Assembly: GCF_902150045.1 (NCBI RefSeq)
Contig: NZ_CABFVU010000002.1
Coordinates: forward strand, 546,001-610,000
Length of the DNA: 64,000 bases
Direction of reading: 5' to 3'
Source of the DNA: Chitinophaga polysaccharea
GTDB lineage: Bacteria > Bacteroidota > Bacteroidia > Chitinophagales > Chitinophagaceae
The translations under genes and the position numbers were made by a program. The notes under the pieces are model-generated. The model was not told the origin of the DNA and did not search any database. It was given only the letters and a program-made list of their open reading frames with translations. This document shows positions 1 through 7,008 of this stretch, piece by piece (position 1 is the stretch's first letter; each line of letters starts with the position of its first letter).

Positions 1-2
1 TA

Positions 3-470
3 ATTAAAATTCAGAATCACGCTGGACAGAACGTAGTATCAGCAAAAGAATTGCACAAATTTTTAGAGGTTAAACGCGCCTTTCATAAATGGAGTAAAGA
101 AATGTTTGCCTATGGATTTGAAAGCGGGTTAGACTTTCGGCCAATTTTGGCCGAAAGTATGGGTGGCCGTCCTTTAACGGATTATGTTTTAACAATGGAT
201 ACTGCAAAGGAAATATCGATGTTACAGCGGACGGAAAGGGGAAAGTTTGTACGGCGTTATTTTATTGAGTGTGAAAAGCAGCTAAAGGACCAGGTACATA
301 ATAAAAATGGGGAATATCGTTTAAAGTCCAGGTTATATGATATTTTCCTGATCCGGAAGGGACTAAGCAAAGAGGCCGCATTTATCCGGTATCAATTGCG
401 TAATGCGGAAAAGGATAGCGCTATTTTATGCTATCCGGTTTTTGTCCAATCGTCATTATTTACCGCCTAA
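3..470 (+). CDS. Phage antirepressor, AntA/AntB-type N-terminal domain (5' end outside window)
   Basis: The frame is open from the first bases of the window, so the start lies upstream. The visible N-terminal part reads IKIQNHAGQNVVSAKELHKF followed by LEVKRAFHKWSKEM. This is the pattern of the AntA/AntB antirepressor domain, in which a 'VSA(R/K)ELHxFLEVKxxFxxW' core is typical. A TTG at 51 is only an internal codon, because the conserved part begins before it. AntA/AntB proteins relieve phage repressors and are common in prophages and integrated elements. The C-terminal 60 residues are not recognised. Its position at the edge of an IS-rich stretch supports a prophage or integrative-element origin. 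Confidence 0.6.
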   Translation: MKIQNHAGQNVVSAKELHKFLEVKRAFHKWSKEMFAYGFESGLDFRPILAESMGGRPLTDYVLTMDTAKEISMLQRTERGKFVRRYFIECEKQLKDQVHNKNGEYRLKSRLYDIFLIRKGLSKEAAFIRYQLRNAEKDSAILCYPVFVQSSLFTA

Positions 471-608
471 GTATGCATCTATATCTTTCACCGGCTCGTA
501 AACATGTATGGGGGGTATTATCTAAATCAGTTCAATAATATGTACCATAGAGCATTCCAGGTTGCGACAGCATTTAGTACAATTTGGGTTAATTTAAAGT
601 GAATTAAA
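471..608. other. Gap without a recognisable gene
   Basis: This 138-bp AT-rich spacer lies between the antirepressor-like gene and the helix-turn-helix gene. I see no hairpin with a T run and no clear TAnnTTTG promoter in it. Confidence 0.4.
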
Positions 609-917
609 ATGACAAATGATCATACGGCACTTATAGCACCTTTTCAAAACAGGAATGTGGAAAAGGTTTACCGCTACTATTTAAAGGGGTTAAATGCCAT
701 GGAAATAGGCAAGCTATTAGATATTTCGCCGCGTACTGTCCAGCGGTACATAAAGGTGCATAAATTCAAAGAATTGATGGCACCTAGAGCATTACAACAA
801 AAAGCCCTTGAGTTGTACCAGCGTGGCTATAGTTACCGGGAAATAGGACAGGTAATAAGAAAGAGTAGGACTACCGTGTATTATTACTTAAAGCAAATAC
901 GTGTTACAGTAAAATAG
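609..917 (+). CDS. Small protein with two helix-turn-helix segments
   Basis: The 102-aa product has two repeats of the same motif: residues about 28-48 (NAMEIGKLLDISPRTVQRYI) and about 71-93 (SYREIGQVIRKSRTTVYYYL). Both match the homeodomain-like HTH pattern seen in transposase and terminase-small-subunit N-termini. The stop codon TAG straddles the left terminus of the IS1182 element (starting near 916). The last codons may therefore have been replaced by the insertion, and the original protein may have been longer. The partner DNA and role are unknown; a regulatory or DNA-binding function is inferred from the motifs only. Confidence 0.55.
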   Translation: MTNDHTALIAPFQNRNVEKVYRYYLKGLNAMEIGKLLDISPRTVQRYIKVHKFKELMAPRALQQKALELYQRGYSYREIGQVIRKSRTTVYYYLKQIRVTVK

Positions 918-2695
918 AGGCTGTCTCATAAATAAATGATGCAGCCTTTTTTTATTTACTAATTAGGGTCCATTTATCCACGTTGGTGGTTGATAAATAT
1001 TTTGATTTTGGGGTATTTGCAGCCAAAATGATTGCCTATTTTTAATTTATGGCAAGAGGAAAATCATTAGTAGTGTCCTTTAAGAGCAATCACCAGTATC
1101 AGGGAATGCTCCTACCTCCTGATTTAAGTGAGCTGGTGGCTCAAAATCACCCTGTACGGGTAGTCAGCGATATTCTGGACAAAGTAGACATTGGGCAGTT
1201 AATGCAGCAGTATAAACCAGGAGGGGCAAGTAACTATCATCCCCGAATGTTGCTGAAGGTACTGGTTTTTGCATATATAAATAATATATATAGTAGTCGC
1301 AAGATAGAGGAAGCCCTTCATCAGAATATCAACTTTATGTGGTTAAGTGGCATGAGTAAGCCCGATCACAATACAATTAACCGATTCCGGGGCCAACGTC
1401 TTCAAAAAACCTTGCAACCTATCTTTACGCAGGTAGTATTACTATTATGTGAAGAAGGAGTTTTGAGTTTGAAAGAACTTTACACCGACGGCACAAAAAT
1501 AGAAGCCAATGCAAACAGATACACTTTTGTATGGGGCAATTCCATAAAAAACAACAAGGCAAAAATGCAGCAGCAGCTGAATGAATTATGGCAATACGCT
1601 CAATCTATTGCTGCTGCCGAGTTAGATGACGATCACGATCCATCGGGCTTTGATAAAATTGCCAGTGAAAAAATTGAGCAAACAATAGCCACGATAAATG
1701 AGGCATTAAAAGACAAACCAATAGATAAAAAAATAAGGCAGAGATTAAACTATGCTAAGAAAAATTGGCCTTCTGCACTAGCGCGTTATGCCGAACAGGA
1801 AAACATAATGGGGGATGACAGAAGCAGCTATAGCAAAACAGATGAAGATGCCACTTTTATGCGAATGAAGGAAGATCATATGAAAAACGGACAATTAAAA
1901 CCAGCATATAACCTACAGATAAGCACTAATAACCAATACATTGTCAATTACAGTCTTCATCAGAATACCACTGATACCAATACCCTGCAGGGGCATCTGA
2001 ATATATTTAGACGCCAGTATGGGAAAATGCCTTCCAATATCACGGCTGATGCAGGATACGGAAGTGAACAAAACTACGAATGGCTTGAAAAAAAACGTAT
2101 TACGGCCTATGTAAAGTATAATCATTTTGACCGTGATCAACATGGAAATAGCCGGAATAAAAACCCATATAGGACAGATAAACTTACCTATGATCAGGAA
2201 AAAGACAAATATATCTGTCCGTCTGGGAAAACGATGAAAAATATTGGTAGTCACCAGCATCTTACTAAGGCTGGCTTTAAGCAAACCATCACCAGGTATA
2301 AAGCTGGAAAATGTAATGGATGTCCATTACGGAGTGATTGCCATGGGCAAAAAGGGAATCGAATAATCGAGGTAAATCACAATTTAAACCGCTTAAAACG
2401 GCGAGCAGAAAAAAGGCTGAAAACCAAGCGGGGCATCGAAAAACGTAAGCAAAGATGCCATGACACCGAACCTGTTTTTGCTAATATCAAGCATAATCAC
2501 CTATTTAAGCGATTTATGATGCGAGGGCTGGACAAAGTGAGTATTGAAGCCGGATTATTAGCATTAGCACATAATCTTCGTAAGAAGGCTGCTTAAAATG
2601 GCTGGCGAACCCTTGGTTTTTAATTTTCAAATCAAATTGACGGAAATATTATTATAAACGAAAGAAGCTGCCTCAATATTTATGAGACAGCTTCT
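916..2695 (+). mobile_element. IS1182-family insertion sequence, complete
   Basis: The element carries one transposase gene (1049-2596) between near-perfect 20-bp inverted ends at 916-935 and 2676-2695 (18 of 20 positions equal; core GCTGTCTCATAAATA). Each end can also fold inward: AGGCTG (918-923) with CAGCCT (942-947) followed by a T run, and AGAAGCTG (2663-2670) with CAGCTTCT (2688-2695) followed by ATTTTT. Both ends can thus act as intrinsic terminators that shield the transposase. The flanks GTAAAAT (left) and ATTTTTAC (right) are nearly inverted copies. This fits insertion in a palindrome or slightly longer inverted ends; no clear direct target duplication is seen. Confidence 0.88.
1049..2596 (+). 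CDS. IS1182-family transposase
   Basis: The 515-aa protein starts with a DUF772-type N-terminal transposase domain (residues about 20-125, with HPVRVVSDILDKVD and SRKIEEAL...DHNTINRFR). A DDE catalytic core follows: D147 in LYTDGTKIEANANRYTFVW, a second aspartate in ITADAGYGSEQNYEW, and a C-terminal glutamate in VSIEAGLLALAHNLRK. A cysteine cluster lies between (CPSGKTM and CNGCPLRSDC), as is usual for this family. The length and motif order are those of full-length IS1182 transposases, and no frameshift is visible, so the element may be active. Confidence 0.93.
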   Translation: MARGKSLVVSFKSNHQYQGMLLPPDLSELVAQNHPVRVVSDILDKVDIGQLMQQYKPGGASNYHPRMLLKVLVFAYINNIYSSRKIEEALHQNINFMWLSGMSKPDHNTINRFRGQRLQKTLQPIFTQVVLLLCEEGVLSLKELYTDGTKIEANANRYTFVWGNSIKNNKAKMQQQLNELWQYAQSIAAAELDDDHDPSGFDKIASEKIEQTIATINEALKDKPIDKKIRQRLNYAKKNWPSALARYAEQENIMGDDRSSYSKTDEDATFMRMKEDHMKNGQLKPAYNLQISTNNQYIVNYSLHQNTTDTNTLQGHLNIFRRQYGKMPSNITADAGYGSEQNYEWLEKKRITAYVKYNHFDRDQHGNSRNKNPYRTDKLTYDQEKDKYICPSGKTMKNIGSHQHLTKAGFKQTITRYKAGKCNGCPLRSDCHGQKGNRIIEVNHNLNRLKRRAEKRLKTKRGIEKRKQRCHDTEPVFANIKHNHLFKRFMMRGLDKVSIEAGLLALAHNLRKKAA

Positions 2696-2714
2696 ATTTT
2701 TACAATGTATCCTG

Positions 2715-2897
2715 CTATGATCGTTTGGATGAATGGCGACTCCTTTTTAGTTTTTTCGCTAACGGCGAAAAGATAATATCAGCTTTTATTTTAAGGGCCA
2801 GCCGTTCTTTTTTTAAATCTTTTATTTGTTGTTGCAGTATTGAAATTTTTTTGTCCATTTCAGAAATCGCAAACATTAGATATAGCTTTTCGATCAT
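2715..2897 (-). CDS. Small coiled-coil protein, unknown
   Basis: The 60-aa lysine-rich product has a heptad-like stretch at residues 14-40 (MDKKISILQQQIKDLKKERL) and a basic tail. It follows the 94-aa gene on the same strand after 15 bp, so the two could be one transcript. No family is recognised. Its size and place beside an IS make it uncertain, but the coiled coil and the tight spacing argue for a real gene. Confidence 0.4.
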   Translation of the reverse strand: MIEKLYLMFAISEMDKKISILQQQIKDLKKERLALKIKADIIFSPLAKKLKRSRHSSKRS

Positions 2898-2912
2898 TTG
2901 GACGGTTCGATT

Positions 2913-3197
2913 TTATTTAGCATATAAATAAGTTCCTATCGCTTCGTGTATTTTCTCCGTAATCCCCCTAATCTTTTCCCTTTCCGCGTTGCTAATAACC
3001 GATATTACTTTTTTAGGATTAGTGGGATCAATACGGTCGTTAGTTCTCACCTTTCTATAAAATGTGGGGATACTCCAATCGCATTCATTACAAACATGAT
3101 CGCGGAATATTGCCGGTATAGATGTCATAAGAAAATATAAGTCTGAAACAGTATTGGGCTTATCAGCAATTATCTTATCTAAAAGATCAGGTAGCAT
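2913..3197 (-). CDS. Small hypothetical protein
   Basis: The 94-aa product has a CNEC pair in its middle (DHVCNECDWSIPTFYRKVR) and a polar, charged C-terminal half. The segment around 'WSIPTFYRKVR' looks like a helix-turn-helix recognition part, as in small DNA-binding proteins of mobile elements, but I do not recognise a family. It is probably co-transcribed with the 60-aa gene downstream. About 55 bp upstream on the same strand lies a hairpin with a U run, which could attenuate or precede it. Confidence 0.45.
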   Translation of the reverse strand: MLPDLLDKIIADKPNTVSDLYFLMTSIPAIFRDHVCNECDWSIPTFYRKVRTNDRIDPTNPKKVISVISNAEREKIRGITEKIHEAIGTYLYAK

Positions 3198-3249
3198 AAA
3201 TTTTAATTAAAGGGTTATAAAAGTAGGAGTAAGAGGTAATGAGGTAGGC

Positions 3250-3345
3250 ACAAAAAAATGGTGCAGGTGAGTTCCTACCGTCCCGAAGGGCTACGACACC
3301 CTGACAACGAGATAAGAACGCCTACACCAATATAGTATAGGCGAT
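3250..3345 (-). ncRNA. Candidate structured RNA ending in an intrinsic terminator
   Basis: Read on the minus strand, GGTGTAGG (3328-3321) pairs with CCTGCACC (3267-3260), with one G-U pair. GTTC (about 3319-3316) continues the stem with GAAC (about 3274-3271). Inside is a CCC-TTC-GGG hairpin (about 3290-3282). The stem is followed directly by seven U residues (3258-3252). This is a compact multi-branched fold with a terminator-like end in a stretch without a gene. It could be a small RNA or a leader of the 94-aa gene at 3197. No Rfam family is recognised. Confidence 0.4.
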
Positions 3346-3510
3346 TTACCTTATTCTCCCATTGTCTTGAAAGGTCGTAGTTTTCGGTGACGAGAGCAAA
3401 GCAAACACGCTTAATATTCTTTATGTGCCTGCGAAAATACAAATAGAATTATGAAGTATCGAGCCGGTACATGTTTTTAAAATAATTTTGAAGGTTACCA
3501 ATTTTTATGA

Positions 3511-3550
3511 AGATACGTATAAATTACGAAATGATAAGTTATACGTATCT
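3511..3550. promoter_or_regulatory. Perfect 12-bp inverted repeat, candidate operator
   Basis: AGATACGTATAA (3511-3522) and TTATACGTATCT (3539-3550) are perfect inverted copies separated by 16 bp. Each arm itself contains the palindrome ATACGTAT. Several GATAAGT/GATAAC repeats follow up to 3600. The array lies upstream of the XRE regulator and fits an autoregulated operator. A role as a hairpin is possible, but there is no T run. Confidence 0.45.
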
Positions 3551-3631
3551 TATGATAAGTAAAAGTAAATATTGATAACTACAACTTATTGAATGATAAC
3601 AACTTGTGCTGTTTAGACTTGTTTTTTGTCT

Positions 3632-3639
3632 TAAATTTG
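3632..3639 (+). promoter_or_regulatory. -7 box of the XRE gene
   Basis: TAAATTTG matches the Bacteroidota -7 consensus TAnnTTTG and sits 17 bp before the ATG at 3657. No good TTTG -33 box is seen about 19 bp upstream, so this may be an activated or weak promoter. Confidence 0.4.
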
Positions 3640-3656
3640 ATAGTAACCTTATCAAA

Positions 3657-3872
3657 ATGGCAGAAAAACTAAAGATTAACAGGATTAAAGCCGTATTAGC
3701 GGAGAAGGATATTATGCACAAGGATTTGGCGGCTATGGTGGGAAAGACGCCTAGTGCTATTACGAGGATATGCAATAACGATTTTCAACCAACGCTAAAG
3801 TTGTTGAGGGATATAGCTATAGCGCTAGATGTTAGTATTTGTGAGTTATTGATTGATCCTAAAAGGAAATGA
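3657..3872 (+). CDS. XRE/Cro-CI family transcriptional regulator
   Basis: From the ATG at 3657 the product is 71 aa and consists almost wholly of an HTH_3 domain: residues 6-60 with KDLAAMVGKTPSAITRICNN as helices 2-3 and 'LRDIAIALDVSICELL' as the closing helix. An in-frame upstream start at 3606 would add 17 hydrophobic residues that are not typical, so the shorter form is preferred. It is a likely repressor of its own promoter, where palindromes are found. It lies 76 bp before the Panacea gene and may form one operon with that toxin-antitoxin pair. Confidence 0.8.
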   Translation: MAEKLKINRIKAVLAEKDIMHKDLAAMVGKTPSAITRICNNDFQPTLKLLRDIAIALDVSICELLIDPKRK

Positions 3873-3948
3873 TGTAAATTACATGTAAAATTACTCTTAA
3901 ATAGTTAACCCTATAAGGTCAATAAGACTTTTTTTATTATATTTAATT

Positions 3949-4500
3949 ATGCGATTTCCATTTGATACAATTAAATCTGTGGCAGCTATTAAGCTGGTCT
4001 TATCCAATATGGATGAGAAGCTTTGTAACTTTCACAAATTGTTTAAAATTTTATATTTCTCTGAGAAACAGCACCTTTCTCGGTATGGTCGATCGATTAC
4101 TGGTGATAAGTATATTGCGATGAAAGATGGGCCTGTTCCTAGCAGCATTTATGATATTTTAAAAATTTTGAGAGGCACTCCATCAGTTATTAAAACGTCT
4201 ATCGATTGGAGCCATGATTTCGAGGTGAGAGAAAATCATTATTTGAAAATGATTAATTCTGAATTTGATATGGATATTTTTTCAGAATCAGAAATTGAGT
4301 GTTTAAGCCAGTCTATTGCAGAAAATAAAAATTTGAGTTTTACAATATTGAGGGATCATTCTCACGATTCAGCGTGGGAATCAGCCAACCAAAATGATGA
4401 AATGTCGATTTTTGATATTGCAAAGGCAGGAGGGGCTAACGATGAGATAATTAAATACATTGCAATTGTCTGTGAAAATCACTCTGTAACTGTAAATTAA
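3949..4500 (+). CDS. Panacea-domain (DUF4065, SocA-like) antitoxin
   Basis: The 183-aa protein has the Panacea/DUF4065 pattern: an N-terminal helical segment (KLCNFHKLFKILYFSEKQHL), then GRSITGDKYIAMKDGPVPSS, then a helical C-terminal half. Members of this family (SocA, and the GepA proteins of phage islands) act as antitoxins that neutralise many unrelated toxins encoded beside them. The next gene starts 3 bp after the stop, as expected for a bicistronic antitoxin-toxin unit. The family assignment is strong; the antitoxin role is inferred from family and layout. Confidence 0.8.
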   Translation: MRFPFDTIKSVAAIKLVLSNMDEKLCNFHKLFKILYFSEKQHLSRYGRSITGDKYIAMKDGPVPSSIYDILKILRGTPSVIKTSIDWSHDFEVRENHYLKMINSEFDMDIFSESEIECLSQSIAENKNLSFTILRDHSHDSAWESANQNDEMSIFDIAKAGGANDEIIKYIAIVCENHSVTVN

Positions 4501-4503
4501 GAT

Positions 4504-4917
4504 ATGTTGTTTGAAATAGGCGCTATTTTGAAATTGTACGTTGAAGATACAACCCCACCAAAAGTAAAACTTTGTTTGATTGTAGGAAGTTGTAGCGATA
4601 AGATAGCAGTTGTATATATTAATTCCGAAGTTAACCCGAATTTCCTTCCTGCTGATTTGCAAGGGCTTCATTGCCCCATTACTAAAAAGGATTGCGATAA
4701 GTTGTCCTATGAGAGTTATGCAGATTGTTCTGATATATTCGAGAAAGATAAATCGGAATTAAATACCTTATTGCAAAAAGAACCAGGTCGCAAACTTTGT
4801 AAATTATCTAATGACCGGATTACAATGATATTAGGAGTGCTGCAAAGGGCAAGAACTATTTGGGACTATTTCAATAAGTGTGTAAACTTAAAAATCGGGG
4901 ATCAAATTAATAATTAG
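4504..4917 (+). CDS. Putative toxin partner of the Panacea antitoxin, 3' end replaced by IS256 element
   Basis: The present frame encodes 137 aa, but only residues 1-119 are original. The IS256 element enters at codon 120 (TSD 4854-4861), and residues 120-137 are read from the IS end. Joining the two flanks across the element (…4861 to 6199…) restores a 130-aa protein ending SVAKKKAYSIL with a TGA at 6231-6233. The body has a beta-rich N-terminus (GAILKLYVEDTTPPKVKLCL), then INSEVNPNFLP and YESYADCSDIF, then an amphipathic C-terminal helix. I do not recognise the family with certainty; an SH3-like MazF/PemK-type fold is only a guess. The toxin role is inferred from its position behind a Panacea gene. 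Confidence 0.6.
   Translation: MLFEIGAILKLYVEDTTPPKVKLCLIVGSCSDKIAVVYINSEVNPNFLPADLQGLHCPITKKDCDKLSYESYADCSDIFEKDKSELNTLLQKEPGRKLCKLSNDRITMILGVLQRARTIWDYFNKCVNLKIGDQINN
4854..4861. repeat. IS256 target-site duplication, left copy
   Basis: AACTATTT directly precedes the left end of the element and recurs exactly at 6191-6198 after the right end. Eight bases is the usual duplication length for IS256-family transposition. Confidence 0.9.
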
Positions 4918-6190
4918 ATTCTCACTCTTTTATCAAAAATAGTTAAAAACTGATTTAGGACCATGCCCCAGTTTCTAATGGGCATGGTCCATTTTTTTGA
5001 TACTTCCCGTAAAGCCAGGTATACTGATTTAAGGACAGCTTCATCAGTAGGGAAGGATAGTTTGTTTTTGGTATATTTTCTAATTTTACCGTTCAGATTT
5101 TCGATGAGATTGGTCGTGTAGATGATCTGTCTGATCTCCATGGGAAAGTCAAAAAAGACAGTCAGGTCTTCCCAGTTTTCGCGCCAGCTTTTGATGGCGT
5201 ATGCATACTTTGTACTCCATTTAACATCCAGGGCGTCAAGAGCAGCCATGGCAGCCTGTCTGGTTGGTGCAGCATAAACATCCTTCATATCGGTGGTAAA
5301 CTCCTTTTTATCTTTCCAGACTACATAGCGGCAGCTGTTACGTATCTGGTGTACGACACAAACCTGAGTTGCAGACTGAGGGAACACCGATTTGATAGTC
5401 TGAGTGAAGCCATTAAGATTATCCGTGGCTGTAATTAGAATATCTTCCAGGCCACGGGCCTTCAGATCTGTAAGTACAGTCATCCAATAGGCAGCTGATT
5501 CATTCTTACCCAGCCACATTCCCAGGACTTCTTTGAGGCCATCCCGCTTTAGGCCGACAGCGATATAGACGGTTTTATTCACCACTTTGCTGTTCTCCCG
5601 TACCTTGAACACAATGCCATCCATCCAGACTATGAGATAAACCGGTTCTAATGGCCGGTTTTGCCAGGCGACAATATCTTCTGTCACCCGGCTGGTGATG
5701 CGGCTGATCGTGGCCGTGGAAACGTCAAATTTATATACTTCTCTTATTTGCTCTTCGATGTCGGACACACTCATTCCCTTGGCATAAAAGGACACAATTA
5801 CCTCTTCCAGGCCCTGAGCCATCCCTTCGCGTTTAGGGATGATCATAGGATTAAAGCTAGCATCACGATCTCTGGGAACTTTTATCTCAGATTCACCATA
5901 GCTGGTCTTAATCTTCTTCTTACCATAGCCATTACGGCTATTGGCACTATCATTATGTTCATGCTTGTCATAGCCCAAATGGCTATCTAGCTCTCCCTCC
6001 AACATCTTTTCAATACCCCGCTTCTGAATCTGGGCAAGAAAATCGTTTAGCTGATCTGCTGTTTTAAACTGCTTCAGAAAGTCGTCTGATAAAAAATCTT
6101 CTGTCTTCATAAAACTGTATATGCTTTAAAATTAAAAAATCAGAGCTAAACCCCGATTTTTAATATTTACACAGTTTATGAGATAGTGTC
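4862..6190 (-). mobile_element. IS256-family insertion sequence, complete, with 8-bp TSD
   Basis: The element is about 1.33 kb long and carries one transposase gene on the minus strand. Its ends (4862-4887 and 6190-6165 reversed) match at about 18 of 26 positions, including CTAT near the tip and TGTGTAAA inside. This is the layout of IS256 termini. A further inner match (AAAAATCGGGG at 4890-4900 and its inverse at 6151-6161) extends the inverted ends. The perfect duplication AACTATTT on both sides shows that this copy inserted as a unit and has not been rearranged since. Confidence 0.92.
4914..6110 (-). CDS. IS256-family (mutator-type) transposase
   Basis: The 398-aa protein has the full Transposase_mut architecture. 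There is an N-terminal DNA-binding part with RNGYGKKKIKTSYGE and 'KVPRDRDASFNP', and then the catalytic core with D164 (VWMDGI), D230 (TATDNLNGF), the C251-x2-H254 pair (CVVHQIRNS) and E338 (TTNLIENLNGKIRK). The length is that of intact family members and there is no frameshift, so transposition competence is plausible. It is transcribed against the putative toxin gene it interrupts. Confidence 0.95.
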   Translation of the reverse strand: MKTEDFLSDDFLKQFKTADQLNDFLAQIQKRGIEKMLEGELDSHLGYDKHEHNDSANSRNGYGKKKIKTSYGESEIKVPRDRDASFNPMIIPKREGMAQGLEEVIVSFYAKGMSVSDIEEQIREVYKFDVSTATISRITSRVTEDIVAWQNRPLEPVYLIVWMDGIVFKVRENSKVVNKTVYIAVGLKRDGLKEVLGMWLGKNESAAYWMTVLTDLKARGLEDILITATDNLNGFTQTIKSVFPQSATQVCVVHQIRNSCRYVVWKDKKEFTTDMKDVYAAPTRQAAMAALDALDVKWSTKYAYAIKSWRENWEDLTVFFDFPMEIRQIIYTTNLIENLNGKIRKYTKNKLSFPTDEAVLKSVYLALREVSKKWTMPIRNWGMVLNQFLTIFDKRVRI

Positions 6191-6198
6191 AACTATTT
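6191..6198. repeat. IS256 target-site duplication, right copy
   Basis: AACTATTT is identical to 4854-4861. The bases after it (6199-6233) complete the original reading frame of the interrupted putative toxin. Confidence 0.9.
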
Positions 6199-6245
6199 CG
6201 GTGGCGAAAAAGAAGGCGTACTCTATACTTTGATCCTAAACTGAA

Positions 6246-6989
6246 TTAAGCCCCCTTTTTATCGTTGGAGTAATCTATCCCCAATTTTTCAAAGTCGATT
6301 ATTTGGGTATTGTTTTGCCTGATAACCATTACGGTAGCAACCTCCCATTTACCACTATTTTCGTATACAACTTTTGATTGCCGTTTACCAAAGACAAAAA
6401 ATCCATTTTCTTCTATATCTCGAATCTGATTATTAAGATCAAAGCCGAGTTGAGTGCGTCTACCAGACTCAAATGAGTCCATACCTATTAAATCCCCCCA
6501 GTCCTCAAGATTCTGTAAAAAAGCCCCTACTAAGTTTACCTCATCTTGATTGTTAAGTTCATCATGATTGAATTCATAACCGTAAACATCACTAATAATT
6601 GCGACTAATTCCTTGCCAGAGTGAATTCTTGGTAGAAATTCAACATCGGTTTTATTATTATCCTTTACGTCTAAGGAGCTTTTTACCCAATCCTCATGAT
6701 TTGACTTTATGGCTTTTATAATATCAGTCGTGTAAGTTTCATATAGTTCATCTATGGTTCTATGATGGTTTCTACAAAGTAGAATTAGATTGTCGTAGCC
6801 ATCATAGTCATTGTAATCAGGGGTATGTCTTGGCCCGTTAGGTTTTTCGCTGATTAAATGACATTCATCTCCAATATTTAGGTTTTTTGATTCTTCCGTG
6901 GGAGTTACTACCAGCTCTATTTTACAGATAGCACATCTATTTCCTGAACGGCCCCATAATGTTTTTCTTGTTTTATCAGAAATTGACAT
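6246..6989 (-). CDS. HNH endonuclease with unknown C-terminal domain
   Basis: Residues 1-90 form an HNH nuclease: zinc ligands C19 and C22 (CAIC), the ECHLISE segment with H44, then 'YDNLILLCRNHHRTID' with N67, C72, H75 and H76. The long HNH motif GDECHLISEKPNGPRH is typical of nucleases found in defence and restriction loci. Residues about 110-247 are not recognised and could sense or bind a partner. The gene is last in a three-gene operon (20 bp after the Abi_C gene). It is the likely effector that cuts DNA when the system is triggered; that role is inferred from context. Confidence 0.8.
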   Translation of the reverse strand: MSISDKTRKTLWGRSGNRCAICKIELVVTPTEESKNLNIGDECHLISEKPNGPRHTPDYNDYDGYDNLILLCRNHHRTIDELYETYTTDIIKAIKSNHEDWVKSSLDVKDNNKTDVEFLPRIHSGKELVAIISDVYGYEFNHDELNNQDEVNLVGAFLQNLEDWGDLIGMDSFESGRRTQLGFDLNNQIRDIEENGFFVFGKRQSKVVYENSGKWEVATVMVIRQNNTQIIDFEKLGIDYSNDKKGA

Positions 6990-7008
6990 ATAACATAGTT
7001 AAGAGTGA

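Noticed and set aside
3250..3345. Retron or group II intron RNA
   Set aside because: There is no reverse transcriptase gene nearby and no domain V pattern, so only a generic structured RNA is proposed.
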